DNA from: Termitidicoccus mucosus
GTDB taxonomy: Bacteria > Verrucomicrobiota > Verrucomicrobiia > Opitutales > Opitutaceae
Direction of reading: 5' to 3'
Length of the DNA: 64,000 nt
Assembly (NCBI RefSeq): GCF_038725785.1
Contig: NZ_CP109796.1
Span: 1,240,001 to 1,304,000 of the forward strand
Shown here: positions 18,701 to 27,550 of the stretch, one piece after another
Numbering within the stretch: position 1 is the first letter of the stretch
Layout of the letters: every line of letters begins with the position of its first letter
The notes under the pieces: generated by a model
The model's database searches: none
What the model saw: only the letters and a program-made list of their open reading frames with translations
Told to the model about the DNA's origin: nothing
Made by a program: the position numbers and the translations under genes

Positions 18701-20299
18701 CGCGCCGGGCGCGCCGATGACGAGCGTAGCGCCGGCGCCGATGTCGAGGGTGCCGGTGGTGGTGGCGCCCATGAAGAGGAAACCGCCGTCAGCGGCGGCG
18801 CCGGAGACGGTGGTGTTGCCGCTGATGGTGCCGGTGAAGCCGGGCGCGTAGGCGAGGGAGAATCTGGCGTTGGCGCTGTGGAAAATGGCGCCGCCGGTGC
18901 CGCTGGCGGTGTTATTTGAGAAGAGGACGTTGGTCCCGGTGAGGGAGGTGTAGGTGTTGTTGAAAATGGCGCCGCCGTTCCTGCCCGTCCCCGAGGCGGC
19001 GAGCGCGGTGTTGCTGGTGAAGAGCAGCATGCCGGGGCCGCCGAGCGTCAGGCTGTTGGCGAGGGTGCTATGATTGCCGATGGCGGCGCCGTTGGTGCTG
19101 GCGACGGTGTTGGCGATGGTGACGGTCGCGCCCGCCCCCGTGAGCAGGGCCGCGCGTTTGCCGGTGTTTACATTGATGCGGTTGCCCGTGCCGCCGTTGC
19201 TGTCGAACCCGACGGTTTTGGCGATGAGCAGCGCGCCGGTGGTGCCGGTGAAGTTCACCTTGCCGAGGGAGGAGCCGGGGATGTTGCGCCAGCCGTCAAC
19301 CTGCACGGTGCCCGCCTCAAGGTTGAAGGTGCCGGAAAAGGCGGTGTTGTTGGCGTTGAGCACGAGGGTGCCGGTGCCGGTCTTGGTGAGCACTGCGCCG
19401 GCCTGGGCGACGATGGAATCGTAGGCGGTGGTCCCCGCGCCCGCATTGCCGATGGTGAGATGGCCGTCCACGGCGAACGTAATGGTGGTGGGCGCGGCGG
19501 CGGCGTTCCGGGCGTATATGAAGCCGCCGGCGGTGTGGGTGCCGGAGCCGACAGGGTTGCTCGCGAGGTTGTTTGCGAGATTGCCGCTGATGGTGCCGGT
19601 GAAACCGGGCGTGTAATAAAGGCTGATGGCGCCGCCCGTGTTCGAGAAGATCGCGCCGCCGTTGCGGGCGGCGAGGTTGTTGGTGAACAGCGTGTCGGTG
19701 GCGCTGAAGACGGTGGTGTAGCCGCCCTTGTTGTCATTATAAACCGCGCCGCCGTCGGTCGTCGCGTAGTTGCCCGAGAACACGGCCGAGTTTAATATCA
19801 TCGTGCCGCTCTGGTGAACCGCGCCGCCCCACGCGCCGGTGGCGGATGAGATGATCAAATTATTGCCGAGCACCAGCGTGCCCGCGATGCCATTGGTATA
19901 AAGCGCCGCGCCGGAGCTGCCGTTCTGGTAGGCGCCGGCCAGATGCAGGTTGTCCAGAATCAGCGTGGCCGTGCCGTCGGTGCGCAGGATGCGCTGGGAG
20001 GCGCCGGGCCGGACGGTGAGCACCACCGGCGCCGCGTGTCCCGAGCCGGTGATGGTGAGCGTGCCCGACGGGGTGAATATCCTGCTCGCGTCCACCGTGC
20101 CGGAGGAGACCGCCGTGCCAAATACAATCACGTCGCCGGACTGGGCGCTTCCGAAAAGGGTGGAAAACGCACCCGCACCCGCGCCGCTGCGTTCGGTGAC
20201 GGTGAGCACATCCCCGGATGCCACTTTGCATCCGAAAACGAAAAACAACAATGGCAGCAAAGCGGCCTTGGCGTGGACAACAACAAGCTTGGTTTTCAT
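15746..20299 (-). CDS. Autotransporter (type V secretion) with beta-strand-repeat passenger
   Basis: A 1517-residue outer-membrane protein. The N-terminal signal peptide is MKTKLVVVHAKAALLPLLFF. A long passenger of parallel beta-helix repeats follows, with many copies of patterns such as LTKTGTGTLVLNANNTAFSG and GGAIFNNTYTSLTGT, typical of autotransporter-associated beta-strand repeats. The last ~280 residues are an autotransporter barrel (from about GILGADWHYSLDSLRSRL), ending with ALSLGYRHAW, a terminal aromatic residue as expected. The gene directly precedes a TonB-receptor gene and has a LacI-type operator 79 bp upstream of its start. The passenger may bind polysaccharide and feed the receptor; no enzyme motif was seen. 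Confidence 0.92.
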   Translation of the reverse strand: MKTKLVVVHAKAALLPLLFFVFGCKVASGDVLTVTERSGAGAGAFSTLFGSAQSGDVIVFGTAVSSGTVDASRIFTPSGTLTITGSGHAAPVVLTVRPGASQRILRTDGTATLILDNLHLAGAYQNGSSGAALYTNGIAGTLVLGNNLIISSATGAWGGAVHQSGTMILNSAVFSGNYATTDGGAVYNDNKGGYTTVFSATDTLFTNNLAARNGGAIFSNTGGAISLYYTPGFTGTISGNLANNLASNPVGSGTHTAGGFIYARNAAAAPTTITFAVDGHLTIGNAGAGTTAYDSIVAQAGAVLTKTGTGTLVLNANNTAFSGTFNLEAGTVQVDGWRNIPGSSLGKVNFTGTTGALLIAKTVGFDSNGGTGNRINVNTGKRAALLTGAGATVTIANTVASTNGAAIGNHSTLANSLTLGGPGMLLFTSNTALAASGTGRNGGAIFNNTYTSLTGTNVLFSNNTASGTGGAIFHSANARFSLAYAPGFTGTISGNTTVSGAAADGGFLFMGATTTGTLDIGAGATLVIGAPGAVASGVDSIASADVTAALTKNGSGTLILNADNSHFIGAFNLNAGIVQISHTASLFAGALNGGGTLALDNLDAGSFEFSTAQLAGNFNGALRLQNSATLALNTLNTTMQTLLARGTDLQLAAGGVATVTASATINNLDFAGGRLVIASTGLNPTGTLSVANLTVSGSGFVQLTGLVPSGGTETTDTLPANPNFIDQSSMVGGSAIMLVSASTVGSIVQLKVLNQDGTEAATSGGDVINYGPVKAFYSSAVLTGSNAAGDKGLFLTRSLSALEIVTGSTFELSTTANLDPGSNHTLAIGVSGSGNLRLTGSGGLVYFSRQHTYTGTTFVDAGVNVVGATADTLASSAALDLAAGGTFTTGTFTQTIRSLRGAGTARIDAGGTLAVAIASGSSVFTGVLAGPGDFLKTGAGTQTLAAIALTGTVFAGAGVLEVTGTLAGAALVGADGTLRVADATARVENHGAFTAALVSGSLDNQSSGRAVIADATGAIANSGALTITGTAVSVRNSGSLAAARVGALDNLAGGDATVDTLAGSVTNAGTLRFMSATGTVSNLAGGLLLPTGAGATLAHLRNDGVLNLSGLPFGAAGATTIASNLAGTGTIVMDVNLRTGEAQTLHVAGAASGTHTFAFNNQTTGEVDKPQRLRLGLVQIDGANDATFEGMVTDHAMNVFTVQQRGGEVILAYGGQTSLADAVLSTTGILGADWHYSLDSLRSRLGELRNRTDGTPPGSGWVRANAYHLDADREVAGDAFGQDTYEFSTGMDRALPLGRATLYAGGYGVFGRSERDYDRYGAGRTIHLGLGLYASWLHASGLYVDLVARVDRYENRLAVHEADGYSTEARYNSAGLGFSAEAGWCLAVWKNLWLEPSLSAAVARLTTPDYETDDGLGVSISDATSAQYRAQLRLGVDLGRWQPHLRLAGVDCETSGGQVLVYGDTYTPKVDGWRIEAGAGFSFLINDTNQVYFDYEYSKADTYTRPWALSLGYRHAW

Positions 20300-20377
20300 G
20301 GTGATTCAGGGGAGGGGGGATGGAGGTGAAGCGATGTTGATAAACAAAATCCGGGCGGATGGAGAAAGCCGGACGAA

Positions 20378-20393
20378 TTTCTACACGTAGAAA
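20378..20393. promoter_or_regulatory. LacI-type palindromic operator
   Basis: TTTCTACACGTAGAAA is a 16-base palindrome with one central variation (CA/CG core; outer 12 bases perfect). It lies between the stop of the isomerase gene at 20406 and the autotransporter start at 20299, about 79 bp upstream of the latter. Its TTCTACRYGTAGAA core is shared with the sites at 806-819 and 29804-29817. It probably controls the autotransporter/TonB-receptor transcription unit separately from the upstream genes. Confidence 0.72.
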
Positions 20394-20405
20394 AGATGCG
20401 CGGTT

Positions 20406-21206
20406 TTACCACCAGCCCGTGCCCGCCGCGCTTGACAGGGCCGTGTCGAGATCGCCGATGCGGGGATGCCACAGCAGTTCCCACTCCAGCGCCATGATGC
20501 CGGAAAATCCATCCGCCGAGAGCGCGGCCCGCAATTCACCCATCGGAAACTCCCCCATGCCCGGATATACATAAGTATAAGCCCTGTCGCCATCACGCCG
20601 GCTCACGCTGTCCTTCACATGCAGGTGCGCGACGTGTTTCGCAATCACCCGCCATGTATCGACGGGATGCTCGCTGCCGAGTCTCCATGTGTGGTGCGTG
20701 TCCCAGAGAATGCGCACACCGGGCGCATGCTCTAGAAAATCCATGATCTTTCGCCCCGTGAACAATGAGTCATGCGTCTCGATGACAATGTCGCTTTTCC
20801 AGCCCTTGGCCGTGCGCAAATCCTGCCACCAGCGGATCGTTTCCACCGCCTCCCTCCGGCCTGCTTCCCCAGCAGAGGCACCGCCATCAAACACGCGCAA
20901 AGGCACTCCTCCCAGCGCCTCCGCCCAAGGCAAGAAACGAAGAAATTCGCCACGCTGCCCATCCCCCGCCCCGGTGAGCTTCAGGGAGGTGTCGAGGCAA
21001 TAGATCCGCGCCGGCTGTCCGGCCATGGTTTGGGCCAGAATCTCCGGCGACTTGCAGGTTCTTTCAAAATATCCCGGCAGGTCAATGCTGCCGCCGAGCG
21101 CGCGCAGTTCCACGGCCATTATCCGATGACGGGCCGCCAGCGAAAGTGTCTCGTCCAGCGACAGTTCAAAGCAACCCAGTGAGGTGAAGGCATGTGTGCA
21201 GTGCAT
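20406..21206 (-). CDS. Sugar phosphate isomerase/epimerase (xylose-isomerase-like TIM barrel)
   Basis: A 266-residue cytoplasmic protein of the AP-endonuclease-2/xylose-isomerase-like TIM-barrel superfamily. Likely metal ligands and their motifs are visible in order: IVIETHDSLFTG, ILWDTHHTW, HLHVKDS and, near the C terminus, GIMALEWELLWHP. Members isomerise or epimerise sugars and inositols, usually with a divalent metal. It follows the pectate-lyase-like gene by 35 bp and ends the catabolic part of the minus arm before the operator at 20378. The specific sugar cannot be read from the sequence. Confidence 0.88.
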   Translation of the reverse strand: MHCTHAFTSLGCFELSLDETLSLAARHRIMAVELRALGGSIDLPGYFERTCKSPEILAQTMAGQPARIYCLDTSLKLTGAGDGQRGEFLRFLPWAEALGGVPLRVFDGGASAGEAGRREAVETIRWWQDLRTAKGWKSDIVIETHDSLFTGRKIMDFLEHAPGVRILWDTHHTWRLGSEHPVDTWRVIAKHVAHLHVKDSVSRRDGDRAYTYVYPGMGEFPMGELRAALSADGFSGIMALEWELLWHPRIGDLDTALSSAAGTGWW

Positions 21207-21241
21207 GTTTGGAATTATATTATATGTCCGTAATATGAATG

Positions 21242-22957
21242 TTACCTGCCAAGCCTTCGTTTGCGCTGATCCAGATAAAGCGATCGGGGCGCAAGTGAAT
21301 CCCCCTTGCCCGCGCCCTCGACAAATTCATTTTCACCGGCATCCACCTTGCACGCCGATCCCCGGGTGCCGATGATATAACCGGCGCCATACTGCTCCGA
21401 CTGGACGAGAACTTGGGGGCGCTTTCTTTCTCCATACTCATGAAACACAAAAACCGGCTCCCCGTATCGCTCGCCTTTCAGGTTCCAAAACACCGATTGC
21501 GTCGTTGTGATGCCATGCATAGGGTTTCCGCCCCATTTCCCCCAGGGCCGAAACTTCGCCTCAAAATAATCTCCGTCGCACGTCGTTCCATCAACCAAGT
21601 TGGCGGGCGAAAGCCACATGTGAAAATCGGAGGCAAGCAGCCCGTCTTTGGCCAGACAGCCAAATACCACATTGCCGCTGCATTGTGCGGTGCCAAAGCT
21701 ATAGTTATGCCTGCCCGCCTCAGCCAGGCAATTCTGTATCAGACAATCCTGTCCCATCATGTAATACGGATATCCATCCCCGCTTCCGCCGCGATATTGC
21801 GGGAATCTCCATTGGCAATCTTCTATCGTGATCAGGCGGCAACGCCTGAGACGTATCCCATTGGACAAGGTATGGATATTATCATTGTTTACTGACGGCC
21901 GATACGAATTAACCCGGCGTATCCAGCAATTTTCCGCATTTTCAACCAGTATCGCGCATGAATTGCTCGCGTCATAACCAACCGTGCCGGCGTTTAAATG
22001 ATCCAGTTCACCCAGCCCCGGGCCCGGATGCTGCCGCATCCCGATCGAAAAGTCCTCCAGTCCCACTTCTGAAACAAGCCTTCCCCGTAATTTTTCAACC
22101 CGGGCATTGTCCGCCATAAGCATAGGATATCGCGTGGGTATGTCCATCGTGAGCGTGTTATTTTCCTTGTCGACCGCCATAATCGTTCGGATAAAGGCAA
22201 CGATTCTGAATCCGGCTTCCTCTGGAAGCCATTCTCCCGCCATTCCATGCTCGTCAATAAAACGCTGTGTGAGATCAATCCGCGCGAGCACGCCGTCCCC
22301 AACGTTGAACAACGAGGCGTCTTCTACCGGGAGTACTTTGGCGGGCAGATGAATATCCTGTGCCATGGGGCTTACAATCATCCCCCGTTTCGCATTACTG
22401 GCGGATCTTGGGGCTTTTTCCGGCCATGCTTTCATTTCTGTTGAGCGAATATCTATGATGGTTTTCCCGCGCATTTTGTAGCCATCCAGGAACAAAAATG
22501 TCTTATCCGCGCCGCCCCCGCGAAGAATCGTTTTGCTTCCCCGGATGTCCAGCACGGAGTTTTTGCCCTCATCGATGCTCACACGATATGTTCCGGCAGG
22601 CATGAACACCACGCCGCCGCCGGTTCTCGCGGCATGGTCAAGGGCGGCTTGTATGGCGCGGGTTGAGTCTTTTTTGCCCGAAGGGTCGGCATAATAGGGT
22701 TTTTGGGCGACGTTAATTATGTTTTCATCGATATCGGGTATTGAAACTTCTCCTCGATGATATCCGGCATACGAGAAATCGTGCAAAAACCGTCCTTGGG
22801 AATCCATATGCCCCGGCTGCCAATTCTCCGGGTACAAGGACGATCTCCAGCTCTCTCCGGAAGCAAGTGATGCGGAATGGCTGGCCATGAGGAGGCAAAT
22901 TATAATGCTCCAAAATTCGCGCTGTGTCTTGTGTCCGAAAATGTACATATTTTTCAT
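21242..22957 (-). CDS. Secreted pectate-lyase-superfamily (GH28/PL-like) beta-helix protein
   Basis: A 571-residue exported protein with an N-terminal hydrophobic signal (IIICLLMASHSASLASG, about 17-33). The mature protein contains KDSTRAIQAALDHAARTGGG followed by VVFMPAGTYRVS, the hallmark of the pectate_lyase_3/GH28-like family, and beta-helix turns such as SNGIRLRRCRLITIEDC. Such proteins act as lyases or hydrolases on uronate-containing polymers or as binding proteins. No family-specific catalytic triad could be assigned by eye. It lies between the MDR dehydrogenase and the isomerase genes with short gaps (49 and 35 bp), consistent with one operon. Confidence 0.82.
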   Translation of the reverse strand: MKNMYIFGHKTQREFWSIIICLLMASHSASLASGESWRSSLYPENWQPGHMDSQGRFLHDFSYAGYHRGEVSIPDIDENIINVAQKPYYADPSGKKDSTRAIQAALDHAARTGGGVVFMPAGTYRVSIDEGKNSVLDIRGSKTILRGGGADKTFLFLDGYKMRGKTIIDIRSTEMKAWPEKAPRSASNAKRGMIVSPMAQDIHLPAKVLPVEDASLFNVGDGVLARIDLTQRFIDEHGMAGEWLPEEAGFRIVAFIRTIMAVDKENNTLTMDIPTRYPMLMADNARVEKLRGRLVSEVGLEDFSIGMRQHPGPGLGELDHLNAGTVGYDASNSCAILVENAENCWIRRVNSYRPSVNNDNIHTLSNGIRLRRCRLITIEDCQWRFPQYRGGSGDGYPYYMMGQDCLIQNCLAEAGRHNYSFGTAQCSGNVVFGCLAKDGLLASDFHMWLSPANLVDGTTCDGDYFEAKFRPWGKWGGNPMHGITTTQSVFWNLKGERYGEPVFVFHEYGERKRPQVLVQSEQYGAGYIIGTRGSACKVDAGENEFVEGAGKGDSLAPRSLYLDQRKRRLGR

Positions 22958-23006
22958 GCGTATGTTTTATAAGCCATCTGGAATTTGCACCAAGGCCGGC
23001 GCCGCT

Positions 23007-24023
23007 TCATTTAACCAGTCCGGTCCAGTCAACGGCGACTCCCAACATCGTGGTTTTATCACAAGCGAGACGTTCATAGATGGCCGGCAGGCCGGATGGG
23101 GGCACGACTTGAGTGATGAGTGAGTCAACGACCACCTGCCTCGTCCGGATCCAATGAAATGCCTGCCTGATCAATTCATGGCGTGAGGGCCTCCCGGCGG
23201 CGGCATAGTTTGGCACCATCGTTTCATGAACGCCGATGAGAGAGGCCCCTTTAAGGTGCACCTGCTTGTACAAGTCAATTTCCTGCGGCCCGCGCGGCGA
23301 CCCCAAGATCAGGACGTCTCCACCTCGTTTTACCGCCGCAAGCGCAACCGGCACAAGCGCGGGAACACCGGTGGCTTCGACGATGCAATCCGGTGGGCCG
23401 CCCAGCGCATCCAATGCGGCTGCCAGCCCCTGCCCGCTCGCGCCAGCAACAGCCTTCAATCCACAGTGCGATGCGCGGGCGGCACGTTCTGCGTTAAGGT
23501 CTTGTATCACCACATCGCGAACTCCATCCGCTCGAAGCACCTGCGCGGCCAGCAATCCAACCATGCCGGCTCCAATCACAATCACACGATTGGGCTGGGA
23601 ATGGAGCCGATAAAGCGTCGTTGCCGAAATCTGAACAAGTCTGGCGAGCAGGATTTCATCATCGGAAAGATCGGCCGGCACCGGCAACCAGACCTCTGCC
23701 TGGGGATTCAGCACCGACCAGGAGGCATGGCGGCCATGATGAAAAATGCGGCTTCCTGTTTTTGGGGTGGACACACCGCCACCGGCCTGCACCACAAGCC
23801 CGATCGATGCGTATCCCGGGAGATGGGGATACTTGGCATACGGGATTTCTGGATCGGCAATCCCGGCATGCGTGCCCTCATAGAGGGCAAGCTCCGTTCC
23901 CGGACTCAGCAGGCTGCGTTCTGTCTTTATGAGAACTTCATTGTCGGCGACAGGTGGGCGCGCCTGAGGCCGCAATTCAACCGTTCTCGGTCCGGCAAAC
24001 ACAACCTTGATTCCTTCTTTCAT
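23007..24023 (-). CDS. MDR-superfamily dehydrogenase lacking the usual zinc ligands
   Basis: A 338-residue cytoplasmic NAD(P)-dependent protein of the medium-chain dehydrogenase family. The GroES-like N-terminal domain has LLSPGTELALYEG (residues 38-50) where zinc alcohol dehydrogenases carry the catalytic-zinc Cys, and no structural Cys quartet is present. The C-terminal Rossmann domain is intact (VIVIGAGMVGLLAAQVLRAD), with GGDVLILGSPRG later. This SPGTE form occurs in zinc-independent MDR proteins such as BchC-like and bi-domain oxidoreductases. It sits 40 bp after the heparinase-like gene and is probably part of the same operon, acting on a released sugar. Confidence 0.85.
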   Translation of the reverse strand: MKEGIKVVFAGPRTVELRPQARPPVADNEVLIKTERSLLSPGTELALYEGTHAGIADPEIPYAKYPHLPGYASIGLVVQAGGGVSTPKTGSRIFHHGRHASWSVLNPQAEVWLPVPADLSDDEILLARLVQISATTLYRLHSQPNRVIVIGAGMVGLLAAQVLRADGVRDVVIQDLNAERAARASHCGLKAVAGASGQGLAAALDALGGPPDCIVEATGVPALVPVALAAVKRGGDVLILGSPRGPQEIDLYKQVHLKGASLIGVHETMVPNYAAAGRPSRHELIRQAFHWIRTRQVVVDSLITQVVPPSGLPAIYERLACDKTTMLGVAVDWTGLVK

Positions 24024-24063
24024 GAATATAGGAAGCGCATCGACCGCTATTCGCAGGTATTGC

Positions 24064-26496
24064 TCATAACTTGAGATCAGCCGTGCGGGTTGAATTGCCC
24101 GCCGGGAGTTGCATGGTGGTGATGTTTTTCCCGTTCTCGCTGATCTGCAAACTGCCGGCCTTGGCCATGTCGCTTTCGATTTTGCAACGGCCGGCTTTCA
24201 ACGTCAGCGTCACTTTGCCTGGGTGATCCAGCGTTAGCGTTTTCCCATCCGGCAAAACAAGACTTTTTCCGAAAACGCCAAAAGATATCTCTCCGGGCGT
24301 GGACCAGGCAAAACCGTAAGCACCGTCCAATCGCTCACTCTGCCCCACGTATATCGTGCATTTTTGCCCGCCCTCATTGATCTCCACCACTCCCTTGCCG
24401 ATGACAGCCGGAACAAATGATTCCGGCTTGTCACGCCAGCGATCCTGTATGCTAAGCGCGGTCAGGATTTCGCATTCCTTGGTGGCGGGAAGATGGAGTT
24501 TCAAATGCTGCGCACGCACCACATACTCGGGACGCCGTCCGGAAAGATCCACATTGATTAAAGTAGGGCCGGTCGCGCTGTCCTCCAGGGGGACGAGACT
24601 TTGCACGATAATGCGACCACCGTTGACATCCGAATACCAGCGGTCACCCGCGCCACTGTAATCGGGAACAAAAGGACGATCCGAGTTCAGCACCCACGTG
24701 AACGTGTGGGCGTCGGGCGCGGCGATGGAATCGCGTATGACCAGCCAGCGTCCCCCCACCATGATCAATTGCCTGTGATAATGCTCCAGGCGAAGAGCGT
24801 CATCATAAGCGGCCTCGATGATTGCGGTGGCTGCGGCCACCTGGGAAGAAAGCCATACCTCCTCGAAACGCATCGGATCGTATTTTGAATAAGGCGCATG
24901 GGCAAAGCTGTCCCAAGTCGAGCCTTCTTTATACTGTCCTTTTCCGTCGATCAGGACACAACTGTGATGCTCGGTCTTTTTCTCCCCCGAATACCCAGGG
25001 GCGGTCACAAGATACCCTCCCCGGGCAAAAATCTGGAAGGTTCCGGCATCCTGATGCACATGCCCCATGCCCATTTTCCAATCTGGATATTTTTTCAGCA
25101 GTGCGGTTGTCTTGTGCCCCTCGGGCGGCCCCGCCTTGAAAAACAAGTGAGTGCCCGAGGACGCGTTCCTTCCCGTCCATCCGTTTCTCCAAAAAATCAC
25201 GTCGTGATTGGCAAAATAATGCCAGGCGGGAACCTCGGCGATTTTTGGGTCCGGTTCCAGATTTCTTGCCAGGACTGGAAGTTTCAGCAGCACCAAGGTC
25301 GACTCTAGGGCATCCACGGACAACCGGTCAAAATTTCCCCTGTCCTTCCATCCGCCCGATATGATATGACGGGCCAGCGGGGATGGAGCGATCTCCGCCA
25401 TCTGCAAGACGGAGGGAAGGGCCAGGGGCACCTTCAAATCGCTCATGAAAAAACGATAGCCGGTGTAGGCTTCGCGCGGGCCATGGTCAGCATAAGGGAA
25501 AAATTTCCCCGCCTCAGACAGGCGGACATGGGCGAGGTATTCCGCCAGTCCCGTGAACAGGCCGGGGGTGCCATCCTCTGAGGACTTGCGCAAATCCTCC
25601 CCGGTCATGCGCCAAAGCGCCTCGGCATAGGCGGTCGCATACTGGAAAAAACCATTCCAGTAGCCTATCCCCTCATAATAAAACCCGTCCCCGCTGAGAG
25701 CCTGGGCCGTGCGCCGCATCGCGTTCCGGGACCATACCGCCCAGTCGGCGATTTCCGGATGCTCCCGCGCCTTGTCGGACAGCGCCATGGCGGCCATCCC
25801 CAGTCCTCCCGCGACAATATAAAAATGGTTCTGTTCATACCAAAAACCCATGATGGCATCCATGTCGCGATAGGTCTGCGCTCCCTGAACCAGCAGGGTC
25901 TTTTCCAGAATATCGATGTCACCGGGATATTTTTTCTGATAATCCTTGTTTGAATACAGCAGGTCATACATCAACGCAGTGGAATACAGCAGCCCGCCCA
26001 CCGCCAGGTCCTTGTTTTCGGTTCCCAAGCCCGGTATGACAATCGGCTGTGGATTTTCCACAAAGACCGGGGCATAGGATTTCCGTATCCAGTTGTGCAC
26101 CGTCTCCGCATAATGAGCCTCTCCGGTCATGAGGTAAAGCGTGGCGCTCAAGAGCACCCGCCTGGGGATGTTCCAGCCGTGTATGCCTGCATTCATGGGC
26201 ACCAAGGGAACGGAGGCAAAGCCGCGTTCGTCGGCCAGCAGCGTGTAGTTTCCCTGGTTTTTTCCCCATTCGGCAATGGCGTTCTTCAACTCTTCCGGGC
26301 TGCAGACCAGCCTGGGATGCACTCCGGCAAGCGCCGGATTGAAGTCAAACCGTCCGTTTTTCAGGGAGGCATGGGACTCCTCCACGGAAACGGCAGCGCC
26401 TGCATGAGCGTCCCCCGCAAGAATCGCGGCGAGCAGCACCGACAACAAGGCAGGCAAAAACGGCATTTTTGAGACAGGCATGTTTTTATATTTCAT
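24064..26496 (-). CDS. Heparinase II/III-family polysaccharide lyase (DUF4962-like)
   Basis: An 810-residue exported protein from the ATG at 26496 (MKYKNMPVSKMPFLPALL); the open frame continues upstream to 26571, overlapping the esterase gene. A signal peptide (about 12-32) is followed by an all-helical toroid that starts with GVHPRLVCSPEELK and includes a HGWNIPRRVLLSATLYLMTG segment. The C-terminal beta-sheet heparinase II/III domain begins near HLFFKAGPPEGHKTTALLKK and has MGHVHQDAGTFQIFARGGYL, with conserved His and Tyr residues. The family cleaves uronic-acid glycosidic bonds by beta-elimination. Next to an acetyl esterase and uronate-type enzymes it is the most direct sign of uronate polymer breakdown here. 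Confidence 0.85.
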   Translation of the reverse strand: MKYKNMPVSKMPFLPALLSVLLAAILAGDAHAGAAVSVEESHASLKNGRFDFNPALAGVHPRLVCSPEELKNAIAEWGKNQGNYTLLADERGFASVPLVPMNAGIHGWNIPRRVLLSATLYLMTGEAHYAETVHNWIRKSYAPVFVENPQPIVIPGLGTENKDLAVGGLLYSTALMYDLLYSNKDYQKKYPGDIDILEKTLLVQGAQTYRDMDAIMGFWYEQNHFYIVAGGLGMAAMALSDKAREHPEIADWAVWSRNAMRRTAQALSGDGFYYEGIGYWNGFFQYATAYAEALWRMTGEDLRKSSEDGTPGLFTGLAEYLAHVRLSEAGKFFPYADHGPREAYTGYRFFMSDLKVPLALPSVLQMAEIAPSPLARHIISGGWKDRGNFDRLSVDALESTLVLLKLPVLARNLEPDPKIAEVPAWHYFANHDVIFWRNGWTGRNASSGTHLFFKAGPPEGHKTTALLKKYPDWKMGMGHVHQDAGTFQIFARGGYLVTAPGYSGEKKTEHHSCVLIDGKGQYKEGSTWDSFAHAPYSKYDPMRFEEVWLSSQVAAATAIIEAAYDDALRLEHYHRQLIMVGGRWLVIRDSIAAPDAHTFTWVLNSDRPFVPDYSGAGDRWYSDVNGGRIIVQSLVPLEDSATGPTLINVDLSGRRPEYVVRAQHLKLHLPATKECEILTALSIQDRWRDKPESFVPAVIGKGVVEINEGGQKCTIYVGQSERLDGAYGFAWSTPGEISFGVFGKSLVLPDGKTLTLDHPGKVTLTLKAGRCKIESDMAKAGSLQISENGKNITTMQLPAGNSTRTADLKL

Positions 26497-26548
26497 GGGA
26501 TATGGCATATGTGCTTTCAGACTGTGCGTGAATGTTCGGGGGCGATGC

Positions 26549-27520
26549 TCATAGCCCGTGCATGAAATCAAGCATGAGATCGAGATCCCCCGGCATCTGT
26601 TCGTGCGTGTAGTCCGGATAAATGACCACGCGCTTGGGCGAGGTTATTTTGTTATAGGCGGCAAATTGGGTGCTTGGCGGACACACCGTGTCCATCAGGC
26701 CCGTCTGCATCAGCACCTCGCCCCGTATCCGCGATGCGAGATGCTGGCAGTCAATATACCCTAGCTTTGCAAACACCTCCTCCACCCGCTCGTGCCGTGG
26801 ATCAAACATGCGAAACCAGTAGCGCAATTCTTCATAGGCATCCTTTGCCAAGTCCATTTCCCACACGCGTCGATAATCACAAAGGAACGGATGCACGGGA
26901 GCCACCCGCTGGATTCGCGGCTCCAAGGCGGCGCAAGCCAGCGCCAGCCCTCCGCCTTGCGAGCCGCCGTAGGCACCAAGGCGCCCGGCATCCACTTCCG
27001 GAAACCCCATGACAACACGCGCAAGCTGGACGGTATCCAGAAATATCTGCCGGTATGCGAGTTTGTGTGGATTGGGATCATCGAGTCCGCGAATGATGTG
27101 GCCACGCAACGTTGTTCCCCAAACCCCGCCGGGATCTTGCGAACGCCCGCCCTGACCACGGCAATCCATCGAGGCATGGCAGAAACCCTCCAACGGCCAC
27201 GCCAGCTTGTCCGTCCAGCCGCCGCTGTTCATCGCATAGCCATGAAATCGCAGTACAGCCGGCAACCGGACCCCCGCCCGGAGATTTTTCGGGCGCAGGT
27301 ATTTCGCATAAACGCGCGCCCCGCCCACGCCGGTGAACCAGAGGTCAAAGCATTCCGCGTGGCGCGACGGGCTGTCCCTGGCTGGCTCCAAGACTGGATC
27401 AGGAGCGGTCGCGGCAAGCTCGTCCAGCGCCTGTTCCCAATAAAGATCGAAGTCGTCCGGCCTGGGATTGCGGCCCTGGTAAAGATATAGCTCGGGCAGC
27501 GGTTTGTCGAAGATGGGCAT
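26549..27520 (-). CDS. CE7 acetyl xylan esterase / cephalosporin-C deacetylase-like
   Basis: A 323-residue alpha/beta hydrolase of the AXE1 (CE7) family, with no signal peptide, so probably cytoplasmic. Family signatures are present: RGQGG (121-125), the nucleophile motif GGSQGG (Ser187), the acid Asp277 in GLMDTVCPPST, and His306 in YTHEQMPG. CE7 enzymes remove acetyl groups from imported xylo- and other oligosaccharides. The gene lies 30 bp after the Gfo/Idh gene and 52 bp before the lyase gene. All catalytic residues are intact. Confidence 0.93.
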   Translation of the reverse strand: MPIFDKPLPELYLYQGRNPRPDDFDLYWEQALDELAATAPDPVLEPARDSPSRHAECFDLWFTGVGGARVYAKYLRPKNLRAGVRLPAVLRFHGYAMNSGGWTDKLAWPLEGFCHASMDCRGQGGRSQDPGGVWGTTLRGHIIRGLDDPNPHKLAYRQIFLDTVQLARVVMGFPEVDAGRLGAYGGSQGGGLALACAALEPRIQRVAPVHPFLCDYRRVWEMDLAKDAYEELRYWFRMFDPRHERVEEVFAKLGYIDCQHLASRIRGEVLMQTGLMDTVCPPSTQFAAYNKITSPKRVVIYPDYTHEQMPGDLDLMLDFMHGL

Positions 27521-27550
27521 ATGGGGTTGGTGTTTATTATGGGTGGTCTC

